Below are positions 21,591 through 33,381 of a stretch of DNA of 64,000 nt, piece by piece. The notes under the pieces are model-generated. The model was given only the letters and a program-made list of their open reading frames with translations, made no database searches and had not been told where the DNA came from. The DNA is taken from NCBI GenBank assembly GCA_905221605.1, contig CAJNDS010001191.1, positions 462,644 to 526,643 of the forward strand, read 5' to 3'. Position numbers and translations under genes: made by a program. Position 1 is the first letter of the stretch; each line of letters begins with the position of its first letter. The stretch comes from Symbiodinium natans. Its lineage: Eukaryota > Sar > Dinophyceae > Suessiales > Symbiodiniaceae.

Positions 21591-21947
21591 CTTAGGGGTA
21601 AAGGTTTGGGGCCGGGAGCATCCTATACCTACAGTAAAGGGCTTGCTTGAGTTAAGTTACGGATCCCTCTTTGGGGATGCGTTGCTGTACTGGTTGGCGA
21701 CGCGTGCTGCATGACCAGGTCTTATAGGGGATCCCTAATATAGTCTTTCAAAATAGAATTTCCCTGATAATGAAATAAGGACCCCAAGAAGGTACCAACT
21801 AGTTTCGGAAACCACCAGATTGTTTATGAATTGATTTTTGCGTTTTCTTCGGATCTCTGCGGAACTTCCGTCCGGCCTTGACTCGCTCAGCTGCGCAAGG
21901 CCTGGAGGGTTCGAGGTGACCTAGGCATGTCGTCTAAACACCCAAGA

Positions 21948-22002
21948 CTTTGTCATAGTGGGATAACATATTGATTTTCATGCTATCCCAACCATGAACT
22001 AG
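21948..22002. mobile_element. Inverted-repeat element, family E, minimal 55-bp form
   Basis: CTTTGTCATAGTGGGATAACA then TGCTATCCCAACCATGAACTAG: a single compact hairpin that defines the two ends of the family. Confidence 0.75.
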
Positions 22003-25000
22003 AAAACAGCCACAGCTTCTTTGGGCTCCAGGGGTCTCATGCCTACGTGGTCAAATTTAGGGGTATACGTAGGACTCGGACCCAGGGTCCCAGGGCAGGG
22101 CCTTATTCTTTCTTGCTTTTCGGAGTTTAGGTTCCCCTGTGAGCCCCTTTAAACCAACAAGGGTCCCCATTCTATCCCTAGGTTAGTCTTGGGTCTAGAG
22201 GAACCTGCACTGGTGACTTCTCCCCCCCATGGTTGATCTGTGCTGACTAATGTTTTTCATGAGCTGGGCGAAGAGGAGAAACTCTGAATGCCGCACCAAC
22301 TGGAAACCCTAAACCCTAAACCCTATACCCTATACCCTATAAACCCTAAACCCTAAACACCAAAGAACTGTTGACAAGCCTGAACCTGGAAACTCTGGCA
22401 GCCAACAGCTCCGAACCCGAGGCTCTAAACCCTGAAACCCTGAAAGCTCAAACCCCACTCTGTTCTTTGTGGTGCCTTATTGTAACTTTAAATCCTTAGC
22501 CTTTTTGGGTTTTTTGGGTTTCCTAGTAAGGCAGCTCAAAGTTTAATTTATAGCTACCCTCCTAAGTGCAGCCAAGACTCTGTTGTACAAAGGTACGTCG
22601 ATCCATCTCGGACTTCACGGGCTGCTGACGCTAACGCCCGTGGACTATTGAGCTTCAGGTCTGGGCCTAGAAGGGAGAAAAGTTCCAGGGTTTTTGGACA
22701 TCCTAAACTCTAATCTAGGCCACTTTTGGAAATGAGGTGTGACTTTTGCTGTTTCGTACACTTGTACGTCGAAGCAAGCATCATGAAGATTTTGGCTTTC
22801 TAGGATCCTGAACGCTTTTTGGGCCTGGGAGGCGGTCCTAGCAGGCTTTGGGGTGGAGGATTTAGGGTTGTAGGGTTGGGAAGTTCAGAAGACTCAGTGT
22901 GTCTGTGCGCGCGCGAGCGCACGCTCGACCTTGTTGCCCAACATCCGCGGTCCTTTGAGCCACTTTTTCTGCGAAGGCTTTTCAACGAAAGGTTTCTTGC
23001 AATCGGTGGGTGGGTCTGCCTGCTTCTATTGCGGATCTGCCTCGGAGGCCTGCCGATGTAGAAAAGGTTGTATAGGAATCTGGGTAGCTTGTGAGACTCG
23101 GGCGTGCTGAATATAGGGGTCGGAAGAAATACCAATAGTGTTCCCTTCCGGTCCCTATATAAGTATACCACTTTAACCCCCCCCGCCCCTAACCCTTAAC
23201 CGTATTCTAATTACTAAGGCCCTTATATGTTACTTTCTTAAGACTACCCCAGACGTTGCCCATGCCCCGAGATGGCAGAGAAGGAGGCCTCGAGCTGTAG
23301 GCCGCTGCAGCAGCGGAAATGGCAGGCCCATTCGCAGATCCTTGTAGCTTCACGTGTGATGTAGGTTTGTGGGCAGTGAGTTCTTGAACCCTTTGTCCAG
23401 CCCAAGCTGCCCTACTCAACCCCAAGCCCTTCTCTCCATGCCCTCTTCATGCACGTTATGGGGCTTAGGGCTCACTGTTTAGGGTTTAGGGATTGTCTGG
23501 TCACAGGGGACAGCTCACCACCCAGAAAGTCCTCTTTCGCCCTCTTGGGCGTGCGGGCCTTGGCTCTTAAGCAGAGAGCGCGAAAGCCGGAGCCCAAGAA
23601 CCACCACAAAATAGGAAGAGACTGCCCTGAGCGCATGTTAAGACTAAGAGACCCTCTAAAGCTTCAACCCCTTTGATTTACAAAAAATGCCCGAACCAGA
23701 CTGCGTGAAGAGGGTTTGTCTTAGGTGCTGGGGAGGTAAACTTAGACTATTTTGGGGTACGATCAACCTAAACCCTACACCCTAAACCCTAAACCCTAAA
23801 CCCTAAACCCTAAACCCTAAACCCTCACAACCCAAAGGTCCCTGGACACCAGTTGTAGACATCCCGGCGAGGGTGCCAAGACTCGGGAAGTTGAGCATGC
23901 GAATTCAAGACGGCCAATGCATGCCGTCAGGGTGTTTAGTTTAGCGTTCAGGGTTTGCGGTTTAGGGTTTGGAGGTTTAGGGTTTAGGGTTTGGGGTTGA
24001 GGGTTTGGGGGTTTAAGGTTTGGGGTTTGGGGCTTGGTGTTTGGGGGGGGGGGGGGGGGTGGTTCACCTGTCGCCGACTTGATACGGGGTTTGCAGGTTC
24101 GAGGCCTTACGTAGGGGTGTTATGGATGAAGAGGTTGCAGCGTGTTGAAGGCTTATGGAGATTTTGGTTGCTGAGAAGACCTTGGCACTGAGCGTAGAAA
24201 CCCATGCGCTCGAGAGTTCTTGGCCAATGATTTGCCACAGCCATGGGCAGTACAGCTGGCAGCAATCCAGCTCACAGGATACTGCGCTTCCAAAAACTCA
24301 CAAGGGAAGATGCCCAACTCCGCTGGGAGGCCTCTGACATAACTGGGTTTTGGAGTACTATACTTTAATACTTGGTTTGGTTCTGGGTTCCTACTATAGC
24401 TACCTATACCTAAAAAGTATATTTGTCCAGGGCCTACTCCAAAGTAGGACATAGCATGACATGCTTCTGGAGACCTTGCGCACATGATTCGGTCTTGCCG
24501 CAGCCGTAGAAACCGATTATTCTGCTACTTAAAACCCATGTTGGTGCCCTGGAGCGAATGTCTGCCAAATAAAGTAATTGACAATGTGCGATTCTACGAA
24601 CAGCTTTGTCGTGCTTGCGGTCTGCCGAAAGCTGCGCTCGGCGCGGATGCGGTCTCGTCAGCAATCCACAAGTATGCTACATTAGACATCAACGGAGCAT
24701 GCATACATATACACATATATACATCTATACATCTATACATATATACATATATACGTTTATACATATTAATATATGCATGTATACATATATACATATATAC
24801 AAATATATACATGTGTAGAGTAGGTGCTGATGTAACATGCATAGACATCGGTGCACTATGTGCGCGGTCGCCCTACAAAAAACCGGCTTGCCCAGGTTTG
24901 CCCAATCAAGTCGAATCTTTGCAGTGGCAGAACTGGGTAGGCCAACTATTCTTCCCTTATGGGGTCTCCGAGGGTCATATTTAGGAAATATGTTTGTCCC

Positions 25001-25427
25001 TTCTTGGGTTGAAGAGGGTTCCATGTAGGAATGTTTCTGAGAGGGTTTTAAGGGGCCACCCTTGAGAAGAAGCCTTTGCATCGTGGGCGGGCCCTGCTAT
25101 GCCACTTGCATGCGCAGCCGGGCACCCATCTCAAGGCCACCCTCCTACCTCTGGGTCTTCTTGGTGGTTTTGTTGGGTCTTGGCCTTCGGATGTCCGAGA
25201 CCTAAAGCAGTTTAGAGTTTGGAATTTGGCACGCGGACAGGAAGGTTTCGGAAAACGGTGCTGCTGCAATTGTCCTCGGGTGGCCAGGTGTGCTCGCATG
25301 TGCGCATCCGTGGCTCTGGCAGGCCAGGCGCCTGTGGTTGTCCGGTCTGAGGGTCCAGGGCCTTGGGAAATCGGGGAGACACTTGCCCATGGCCAGCCGA
25401 CACCGCAGCTTCTTCGCTGCCCTGCAG

Positions 25428-25531
25428 GTCCCACTTCGGCGTTCACCGTGCTCACGTGGAACACGCTGGCCCCGGTCTACTTCCGGCAGGCTTTCAGCGA
25501 CTGGCTGCCGAACCTTTCAGAGTCAAGGAAG
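25428..25531 (+). CDS. EEP exon 1 (FTVLTWNTLAPVYFR)
   Basis: Between CTGCAG and GTAACA. Encodes TSAFTVLTWNTLAPVYFRQA then FSDWLPNLSESRK. WNTLAP carries the first catalytic Asn of the EEP fold. The same frame is open upstream to 25076, so a longer first exon is possible. Confidence 0.88.
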
Positions 25532-25595
25532 GTAACATCTACTAAAGCGTGCAGAATGCATATAATGATGCCACTGCGAAGCACGTGTACACAAA

Positions 25596-25719
25596 CACGC
25601 AGACACACAGACACACGGACACGCAGACACACAGACACACGGACACACAGACACACAAACAAACACACAAACAAACAGAGAGAGAGAGAGAGAGAGAAAG
25701 ATATATATATATATATATC
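25596..25719. repeat. Compound microsatellite (CA/GA-rich, then GA, then TA)
   Basis: ACACAGAC-type repeats, then (GA)n, then (TA)n, starting 65 nt after EEP exon 1. Spurious ORFs cross it on both strands. Confidence 0.95.
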
Positions 25720-27108
25720 TGTATATGTTAGTTTAGTAGTTTTGATGCTCATTTATTCATATATTCATGTCTTGATGCATCTCATGTGGCGTTCTAAGCG
25801 CGATCCAGTCATTGAGGCTTTTCTGTTGCTGTCTGCTCGCTACATTGCTTTCTTCATGAAGATGGACGCTAGTTGTTCTCCCTTGGACCCGACTACGATC
25901 CCATATTTCTCGCCGCCACTCGAATTATCGCATTGGCTGTTGCATCATGGGTCTGCCCTAAACCCGAAACCCTAAACCCGAAACCCTAAACCCTAAACCC
26001 TAAGCCGCCCGCTCGACTCTGTCGGAGTGCTCTGCTGCGGCGTGTGTGGGCTGCCCCTCGACATGGATGATTAAACTCTGCGCGTCGACGGCTGCAGCCC
26101 GACAAGGCCATTTGCATCTTGTGGGGACCCCTGTCCCTACGAAGCCCAGCATGAATGTGCAGCCGCCTGACTGCCCTTGCGGACGAAGGGGAGCTTCCCA
26201 GGAAGCACGAGTGGCTTCGGGCTGCTTTCAAAGGCTTAGGGGCGAGGAGGAGGGCGGAGGTAGGAAATCCTGGGGCTGCCGAAGTCAAGGCGCGAACAGC
26301 GCCAATGATCTGGGCGGGGAAGGATGGAAGGCCTCGAACGGATCGGGGTCTTCCGCCGGGTCAAACGACCCGTTTTATCCATTTGATGGGACAAGACTGG
26401 CTCCAGCCTTGGCCGTGTTGAGGCTTTCTTGCGAGAACGAGGTGCCAAAGCACTCAATAGGAAACATTCAAAACTAGGATGCCCAGTGGAACATGTGTTC
26501 GTTTTTTTGCAAGGAAGGTTTGGATTCTTAGGATAAACACAAGGGCAGCCTCTTACCGTGAAACCTAGAATCGCTAGAATCAAGGGACTAGTTCTTTAGG
26601 GGTTGTTTGGGGGCTACGTAGGCATATAGGGACTATATAAGGTCCCTTCTAGGGAACCCCAAACCCCAAACCCTAAACCCTAAACCCTAAGCCCTAAGCC
26701 CTAGGGCCTAAGCCCTAAACCCTAAACCCTAAACCTAAACCCTAAACCCTAAACCTTAGTAGAAAAGAGACCTCGGGAGGCCGGCTTCCGCGATGAGACG
26801 GAGGTGCCACGAGACGGTGCTAAGTGGGACTGCCCTGCCTTCAACTTATCATGTTGGAGATGGGCCTTGGTTGATGCCGTAAGCTGCCATACGTATTTGT
26901 AAAGGTATATATATATATATATACATATACATATAATATGTATGTATATATACATATATATATATACACATTTTTTGACTTATGTGTTTTTAAAAAGACA
27001 TGGGGAGGGAGACCTTACGTCATCGCACTCCAAACAGGCCCGTAGTTCTGATTGGAGAGTTTGTCCGCCAACCCCAAACCCTAAACCATAAACCCTAAAC
27101 CCCTTAAG

Positions 27109-27166
27109 TGCGGAGGCTTCCCTCCGGTCGGTGGCCCTGGCGCGCTGTGAGAAGATCTGCAGGCAG
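27109..27166 (+). CDS. EEP exon (LRSVALARCEKICRQ)
   Basis: After CTTAAG. Encodes AEASLRSVALARCEKICRQ, the helix that precedes the catalytic-Glu strand in EEP proteins. The junction with the next exon can slide by one G (CAG/GTT ... CAGG/GTC) without changing the protein. C-rich array upstream, G-rich array downstream. Confidence 0.75.
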
Positions 27167-27684
27167 GTTGGGGTTCCCTCGTCGATGGGCCACAAAAGTC
27201 GAGCCGAGTTAAGGGTTTAAGGGTTAAGGGGTTTAGGGTTTAGGGTTTGGGGTTTAGGGTGTAGGGTTTAGGTCTTCCGAGGTTGCTGGGGAACCTGCGC
27301 AAGAGCGCGCGGGGGGGGGGGGGGGTTTCGATGGGGTTGGGGCGCGGTACTTGGAGACTCATGGGGGTCTTAAGTATGCAGGGTACCTACATTATAAGCA
27401 CGCACACACACACACAAGAACCTCCACGTTGGTGGCATAACCAGTCATCACGCCGCAACTCCCTTATATATCTGCCCAAGTGTCTACGGAGTGGCTTCTT
27501 GAGGGCACGCGAGTCTTGCACCTGCTGCTGATCCGACCGGTCGGGGTCAGATGCCAGGATGCTTCCCTCGAATCATCGAGCTTCAGTGAAGGGATTTGCT
27601 GGAGCTTTTTGGTTTCAATCCGAAACCCGAAATATCCCTGATCCCTCTAGTCAGGGCCTGAGATCACGTCCCTGAAGTTGCAGG

Positions 27685-27723
27685 GTCTTGGCGGCCTCCG
27701 CGGCAGATGTCGTATGCCTGCAG
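27685..27723 (+). CDS. EEP exon (VLAASAADVVCLQ)
   Basis: Encodes VLAASAADVVCLQ, ending exactly before the catalytic Glu codon, which opens the next exon. 5' splice site GTCAAG. An in-frame TGA just upstream (27672-27674) fixes the exon start to within a few bases. Confidence 0.9.
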
Positions 27724-27879
27724 GTCAAGGGGCACCTGCACAGGGTTTTGGGCAACATAAGCTTCGTTTTGTTTTCGGACTTCATACTGTATGTATTTGA
27801 ACAGGCAGCATCATCACTTGTTTTGGAATTTCGTGTGCACATGCTAATGAGGAGTTTGGGCGTGTGGCCGGTTGACTCT

Positions 27880-27942
27880 AAAGTGGTTGTTGATGCCCTA
27901 AAGTGGTTGTTGATGCCCTAAAGTGGTTGTTGATGCCCTAAA
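27880..27942. repeat. Three tandem copies of a 21-bp unit
   Basis: AAAGTGGTTGTTGATGCCCT repeated three times; the junctions read CCCTAAA, so each unit contains one telomere-like heptamer. Confidence 0.9.
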
Positions 27943-28126
27943 CCTGGAGAATGGGATATGTGCGCTGTGACTCGGCACATGCCGACTTTTAAGTCGGTTG
28001 CTAATCCAAACCCCCCCCCCTCCCAAGCCAAGCGAAGCCAGTTCAATGCCGGACGAAGATTATTAGCATCGATGCCCTCGTGTTTGTGCTGTCAACGTGC
28101 ACATGCAAACCATAAAGCCGGGTCAG

Positions 28127-28190
28127 GAGCACTGGTTCGATTCGAATCACCAAGCTGTCTACCAGCAGCTAGCGCAGAAGCATGGCTATC
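28127..28190 (+). CDS. EEP exon (EHWFDSNHQAVYQQLAQKHG)
   Basis: After GGTCAG. Encodes EHWFDSNHQAVYQQLAQKHG then Y, beginning with the catalytic Glu (LQ-E). Ending before GCTGCT (a GC 5' splice site) gives CGC across the junction and keeps the frame into the exon at 29104; GT at 28207 is an alternative that breaks phase. Confidence 0.88.
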
Positions 28191-29103
28191 GCTGCTCGGC
28201 TGCAAGGTGTTTTGCCTGACTCCAAAGTCCCAAGCCCTGTTGCAGACCCTACACTCGGCAACCAAAAGCTCTCATGACGTCCGTTGTTCTCCAGGCCTTG
28301 TGGGGGCCCTAGGATACAGCACTGGACGTGTGGAAAGTTCTCCAGAACGGGATGCCTTCTGGCGGTCCTTTGTCTAAGGTGCCGCACTATACAGGGACCC
28401 CAAAAGGGGCCGTACTTTCGAGAACAAGCATAAACCCTAAACCTAAATCCTGAAACCTCAAAGATCAAGGGTATAGAAGGGGTAGAGTACCCACGGTTTT
28501 GGGGACATGTGTATAGATACAGCCCTACATAGCTTGTGGCCATGATCAGAATCATCTGGCTGGCTCTTCGTAGGGAAAGAGGGACTGGTACCGTATCGAA
28601 TCCCTTAAAGGGTCCCAAACTCTAAACCCTAAACCCTAAACCCTAAACCCTAAACCCTAAGGGGTACATACAGGGCCATACTCCCTTCATTCCCTGCTAA
28701 GAACCAGGGGGTCGTTGCAACTTGGAACTTTGTGGGCGCACTCCAACAGAAAGCAGCCCTTGAGCCTGCCTGGGCCCCTTGCGTTTAGGGTTTAGGGTTT
28801 AGGGTTTAGGGTTTAGAGTTTAGGGTTTAGGGTTTAGGCTTACCACGGCTCGTGTCACATGTACATTCTAAATGAAACTAGTACCTTTCCCCCACAGGGA
28901 AGGACAGCTCGGGGCTCAAACCCGAACATCGAAGCCCTGTAAATTCTGAACCTTCCAAACCCCAAACCCCAAACCCCAAACCCTAAACCCCAAACCCGAA
29001 ACCCTAAACCCTAAACCCTAAACCCTCAACCCCAAACCTAAACCCTAAACCCTAAGCCTGTGAACCCTGTAGAATCCCCACACCCCAAGTCCCCACCTCA
29101 CAG

Positions 29104-29157
29104 GCTACGAGTCGCTGCAGCGCTCGGGCTGGAATTGTGACGGTCGCTCAGAGGACG
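29104..29157 (+). CDS. EEP exon (YESLQRSGWNCDGRSED)
   Basis: Begins GC after CACAG. Encodes YESLQRSGWNCDGRSED, matching the GR..DG loop before the next strand. The intron begins GCACCT and the next exon begins GC, giving DGIAI across the join. Confidence 0.82.
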
Positions 29158-29250
29158 GCACCTCGACATCGCCCCAGGGGGCGCCTGAGGACTTAGGCTT
29201 TAGGGTTTAGGGTTTAGGGTTTAGGGTTTAGGGTTTAGGGTTTAGGGCTT

Positions 29251-29358
29251 TTGTAGTTGCTTAAGAAACCAGGAAAAATACAAGAATGTTCTTCCTGATT
29301 AAGGGTCGTGTAGGGAAGATTATTTGTTTATTCTTTTGGGGTTCTGAAGCAAATAGTG
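29251..29358. mobile_element. Inverted-repeat element, family B
   Basis: TTGTAGTTGCTTAAGAAACC ... GGTTCTGAAGCAAATAGTGG, inside the EEP gene's intron, directly after a TTTAGGG array. Confidence 0.65.
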
Positions 29359-30103
29359 GGGTTTATAGGGTTTGGGGGAGGCTGCGGTTAAGGGTCAGGG
29401 TTTAGGGCTTTGAGTTTAGGGTTTAGGGCTGAGGGCTTCATGGCATTTCTGAGCTTCAGGAATTGGGGACCTTGCGGGGGAGGCTGCGTTTGGGAGCCAG
29501 AGCGGAGTCTGATGCACGGTAATGGCAACATCGTAGCAGTGACAAGTTTGTGAGTAAAGTTGATGAGCCATTCGCACTCCGCATCAGCGCACGGCAACCA
29601 AACAAACGTACCAAGTTTGTTTAAGCAGATAGATTATTCTAACCATCAGGTACCCCAAGAAGGACCCACAATTGGGGTGTCTGGGTAGAATGGCTTCAAG
29701 TTAAGGCAGCCTGCGGCGGCGGGTTGTTGGTGGACAGCAGAGCTGGATGGTGAACTAGGAGAGAAAGGTGAAGAGTGTGTTAATGCGGTAACTTGTCGTG
29801 GGTGGATTTCCTGTTCATCTTTCTCGAAGCCACAAATTGACTTAGAGCTCATCACAGCTTGAGACCCATAAGCCGACCGTTATGATAACTTTACGCCCGG
29901 CAATACACAACCCAGCATGGCGTTACTGTGTATGAAGTTCGTGCCAGAACCCGCTCTGTTTTCTATACCCCCCTTGGAAATTATTTTCGGTTTTGTTCAT
30001 ATAAAACGCAAGAGGAGATTAAACACCCTGTTTTTAGTAAGGTTCTAAGGGGAGTATAGCTTTCGACAGCACTCCTACACTCCTACACATCCGTTGCTGC
30101 AAG

Positions 30104-30186
30104 GCATTGCCATCTTGGTGAAAGAAGAGGTCTTGGACGTTCGTGAGCGACACGAAGTTCACTTCCACTCCTACGGCATTCCACAG
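30104..30186 (+). CDS. EEP exon (IAILVKEEVLDVRERHEVHF)
   Basis: After TGCAAG. Encodes IAILVKEEVLDVRERHEVHF then HSYGIPQ, the typical central strands of EEP proteins. 5' splice site GTGGGA. Confidence 0.9.
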
Positions 30187-30536
30187 GTGGGATCCGATCG
30201 TGTGCCTGCAAGGTATACGTAGTTGTTAGCATGTCCGTGCCGCATTTGCTGTAGACGTGATATCCAAAAACATCTGCAAAGCCCCAAGGGCCCAAAGTAC
30301 CAACGCTTATCCCTCTACTTCCCTGACGCCTGCAGGCCATGATAGCCCTCAGTGAATGATTGGCTTAGACTCGGCTCTTGATTTGGGCCGCGAAAGATCT
30401 CAAAAGTGCTTCCTTTGGCCATGACGGTTCCCGCTATACTCTAAACCCTAGACCCCAAAGCCGAAACCCCAAACCCGAAACCCGAAACCCCAAACCCTAA
30501 ACCCTAAACCCCAAACCTCTCTCCTGTCTGTGCAAG

Positions 30537-30585
30537 GATCGAGTGGCACTGCTCCTCTCGCTCTCAGACCGGCGGCGTCCTGGAG
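30537..30585 (+). CDS. EEP exon (DRVALLLSLSDRRRPG)
   Basis: After TGCAAG; encodes DRVALLLSLSDRRRPG. The intron starts GATTGG, a GA 5' splice site; the next exon also starts GA, and together they give GGA. Confidence 0.9.
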
Positions 30586-30629
30586 GATTGGGTTTAGGGT
30601 TTAGTGTTTAGGGTTTTGGGTTGTGGGTT

Positions 30630-31034
30630 TAGGGTTAGGGTGTAGGGGTTTAGGGGTTTAGGGGTTTAGGGGTTTAGGGGTTTAGGGGTTTAGGGGTTTA
30701 GGGGTTTGGGGGTTTAGGGGTTTAGGGGTTTAGGGGTTTAGGGGTTTAGGGGTTTAAAGCTTAGGGGTTTAGGGGTTTAGGGGTTTAGGGGTTTAGGGGT
30801 TTAGGGGTTTAGGGGTTTAGGGGTTTAGGGGTTTAGGGGTTTAGTGTTTCGGGTTTTGGGTTGTGGGTTTAGGGGTTTAGGGGTTTAGTGTTTAGGGTTT
30901 TGGGTTTTGGGTTGTGGGTTTAGGGTTTAGGGGTGTAGGGGTGTAGGGGTTTAGGGTTTAGGGTTTAGGGTTTAGGGTTTAGGGTTTAGGGTTTAGGGTT
31001 TAGGGTTTAGGGTTTAGGGTTTAGGGTTTAGGGT
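30630..31034. repeat. (TTTAGGGG)n then (TTTAGGG)n array
   Basis: About 30 octamers of TTTAGGGG with small TTTTGGG/TTGTGGG interruptions, then about 11 TTTAGGG heptamers. It begins just downstream of an EEP exon. Confidence 0.97.
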
Positions 31035-31981
31035 GCCCTTCTGCCCCTTTTCTTGGTTCTAGTTTTCCTGCAGAAAAAGGGGGACCTTTTATTGTGATAT
31101 GGTCACCTACCAAGAATTGTGGGGAATTTAGGATTGAACGTCAGGGGTCTGGTTTTTAGGGTTCAAAAAGGCTTGGGTGTCCTGGAGAACTGGGTTTTGA
31201 GCGAACTCCCTGAGTTCAAATTCGGGGCATCAGGCGCCTAGTCTGTAGTCTCCACGCATCTAGGTAAACCACGAAGTCCTACTCTTTGAGACCCTCGACC
31301 TATAAGCCCTATAAATCCTACACCTTGAGAAACCCCATCTACACCCTAAGCCCCAAAAACCCAAAGCCCGAAAAATCCCCGCAAGGGGCTCGAGCTCCAA
31401 CCCAGCACAAACCCCGAAGCCTACCCAAGCAATCATTAGGGTTTAGGGTTTAGGGTTTAGGGTTTAGGGTTCAGGGTTTAGGGTTTAGGGTTTAGGGTTT
31501 AGGCTGCTTTAGGGCGGGCTTTTGGGTTCAGGGATTTCGGGCTTCTGGTTTAGGGTGCTGAGTGCCGATCTTCGAACGGACAAGCTTGATCAGAGAGAGC
31601 CCGGGTTGTGGGCCGTTTTGGGAGGTACCCTCAAGCCCTTATCTATGGTCACTGCAAGGCCGTGCCCAAAGTCTAGAGTCTAGATTGCATTAATCATAGC
31701 AACAATAGCAGTAAGATTTAATCGCCACCCCTTTTTGGTTCACAGTAGCTAGCACTAGCGGCCCCCACATGATACATCCCCTCTTGGGTAAACATAATTA
31801 TAAATTGGGGTACCTAACTCCGCAACTACCCTAAACCCTAAACCCTAAAACCCTAAAACCCTAAACCCCAGACCCTAAACCCGAAACCCTAAACCCTAAA
31901 CCCTAGACCCTAATGGTAAGCAGGAATAAGGGGGGCCGTAGGTCAGGGAACTGGACCCTTTGGTTGACGAAGCCCTGCAAG

Positions 31982-32005
31982 GAGCCGGGAAGCTGGCGGT
32001 CATGT
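31982..32005 (+). CDS. EEP 24-nt microexon (GAGKLAVM)
   Basis: After TGCAAG. Encodes GAGKLAVM; the last T joins GC of the next exon to give Cys. The intron begins GCACTT and the next exon begins GCACCC, so both splice sites carry the same GCAC. The join reads LAVMCTHLTFPH. Confidence 0.85.
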
Positions 32006-32227
32006 GCACTTCGACTGCAGTAGAGTTTAGGGTTTAGGGTTTAGGGTTTAGGGTTTAGGGTTTAGGGTTTAGGGTTGTCACCTACCAAGCCTAAACCCTA
32101 AGCTAGAAAAACCCCAAAGCCTAAACCCTGTCAGCCCTAAGCCCGAATGTGGCCCTGGCTTGTGGCTTATAGGGTTTGCCTATCGCAGCCGATAGACCGA
32201 CTACGGGCATTACAGGGTATGTGTTGG

Positions 32228-32375
32228 GGGTACCTTTTTTCAGGGAATCCTACTATTTTGGGGGTCCCCTATTTTCGGAAACCCTTTTCTAAAGCCTAAG
32301 CCCTTATAAGCCCTAAACCCTAAACCCTACTATGCGGGGGTCTATTTTTAGGGGTCCCCTTTTTCGGAAACCCCC
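32228..32375. mobile_element. Family G element with internal duplication around a CCCTAAA array
   Basis: CTACTATTTTGGGGGTCCCC...TTTTCGGAAACCC at 32251-32283 recurs as CTACTATGCGGGGGTCT...TTTTTCGGAAACCCC at 32328-32374, with a CCCTAAA array between them. Relatives at 9614, 21728, 35190 and 36846. Confidence 0.65.
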
Positions 32376-32566
32376 CAAATCTTGGGTGTCAAAGTCGCCT
32401 TGTTTGGGGGCGGTCTTGAAAGGCAGGCTTGGGGCGCGCGCAAAGAGTTGTGGGTTTGGTTTGGATGCCTTATACCGCAGCAGGGGAAGGGAAAGGTGCG
32501 GAGTCTGGAAGCTGATCTCTAGCCTAAACCCTAAACCCTAAACCTTAAACCCTACACCCTAAGAAG

Positions 32567-32616
32567 GCACCCACCTCACCTTCCCGCACTCGTACTACGA
32601 CGAGCGCAGCCGCGAG
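32567..32616 (+). CDS. EEP exon (THLTFPHSYYDERSRE), catalytic His motif
   Basis: After AGAAG and a CCCTAAA array. Encodes THLTFPHSYYDERSRE. THL.FPH is the signature of the At1g02270-like EEP group. The intron begins GCCTGA and the next exon starts GCG, a GC-AG intron with matching ends. Confidence 0.93.
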
Positions 32617-32876
32617 GCCTGATCCGGCCTTAGGGCGCAGGCTTTGGGAGGTTTCGCTTCTACCGCTTTTCCGCGACGCCCGGGCATGTTTTCAAAAGGC
32701 GGCGGCAGGGCCTCACCGTGCTGAAGTCCGGCAACGGCAGTGGAGTACGGCATTGTTTGCAGTCAACGACTATACAATAATATTTGAATATGTACAGAAG
32801 CCTTCAAGTGGCTCTAGTGAACCCAGCTCCTTTGCCGAGCAACAGCTTGCAGCAATCGCTAGGAAGTTACAGCCAG

Positions 32877-32904
32877 GCGCAGATCATGGCTTGCCTCGAC
32901 GCTT
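32877..32904 (+). CDS. EEP exon (AQIMACLDA)
   Basis: After AGCCAG, encodes AQIMACLDA, continuing SRE-AQI. 5' splice site GTGAGA. The link to the next exon (which should read ...GD) was not found. Confidence 0.75.
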
Positions 32905-33271
32905 GTGAGAGACATGCGTGTCTGCCTCAGAAGACATCTTTACGGGCTGACCACTGACCACATGGAAACCAAGAGAAGGCTGGTTTACAGCTTGCTCTTC
33001 AAGTTAGGGTTTAAGGCTTCAGGGTTCGAGGTTTGGGTTGAGGGTCGAGGGCAGCCGTTTCTGCAGGGTCTGCCTGGCCACAATCTTCCCTTCAGCACTT
33101 GACCTTAGCTTGCAGGACACTTCACAACGTAGGCTCTCTAAGATGGCTAGCATGCAATAGAGCTGCCTCCGTCACACCGAAACATAACTTGCCCTGAGCA
33201 CGCAAGCTAGATGCAGCTAGATGAGCACCAGCCTAGCTGGCATGCGGATGGAAGCTAGACCAACATGGAGG

Positions 33272-33381
33272 ACCCAAAGACTCCAAAACCCCTTAATTAA
33301 GGAATATACCTTAAATTATAGTAGGAACCCTACTATGATTTAAGGTATATTCCTTAATCAAGGGGTTTTGGAGTCTTTGGG
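33272..33381. repeat. Near-perfect 110-bp hairpin
   Basis: Arms of about 54 bp (CCCAAAGACTCCAAAACCCC ... GGGGTTTTGGAGTCTTTGGG) with almost no loop, containing AAGGAATATACCTTAAAT. A short palindromic element in the EEP intron, not matching the other families. Confidence 0.9.

Larger units (their letters stand above)
20155..25427. other. Exon-poor interval between gene 1 and the EEP gene
   Basis: Contains TTTAGGG/CCCTAAA arrays (20930-20980, 21196-21312, 23760-23825), a GGGGCTTA array (21440-21590), elements of families E (21948), G (21728) and H (23117), and an (ATACAT)n tract (24703-24815). Weak exon candidates: 23276-23343 (AEKEASSCRPLQQRKWQAH, then GTAGCT) and 24602-24679 (before GTATGC). 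The promoter or start of the EEP gene presumably lies here, but no signal could be identified. Confidence 0.5.

Noticed and set aside
24594-25081. Overlapping ORFs on both strands rich in Ile/Tyr/Thr
   Set aside because: They translate the (ATACAT)n tract at 24703-24815.
25076-25975. 299-aa + strand ORF
   Set aside because: Only the part 25428-25531 is coding by homology; the ORF then runs through a good GTAACA splice site into a CA/GA/TA microsatellite.
32640-32756. Open + strand stretch reading FRFYRFSATPGHVFK before GTACGG
   Set aside because: It lies between two EEP exons that join directly in phase (SRE to AQI), so it would break the domain; kept only as a possible alternative exon.
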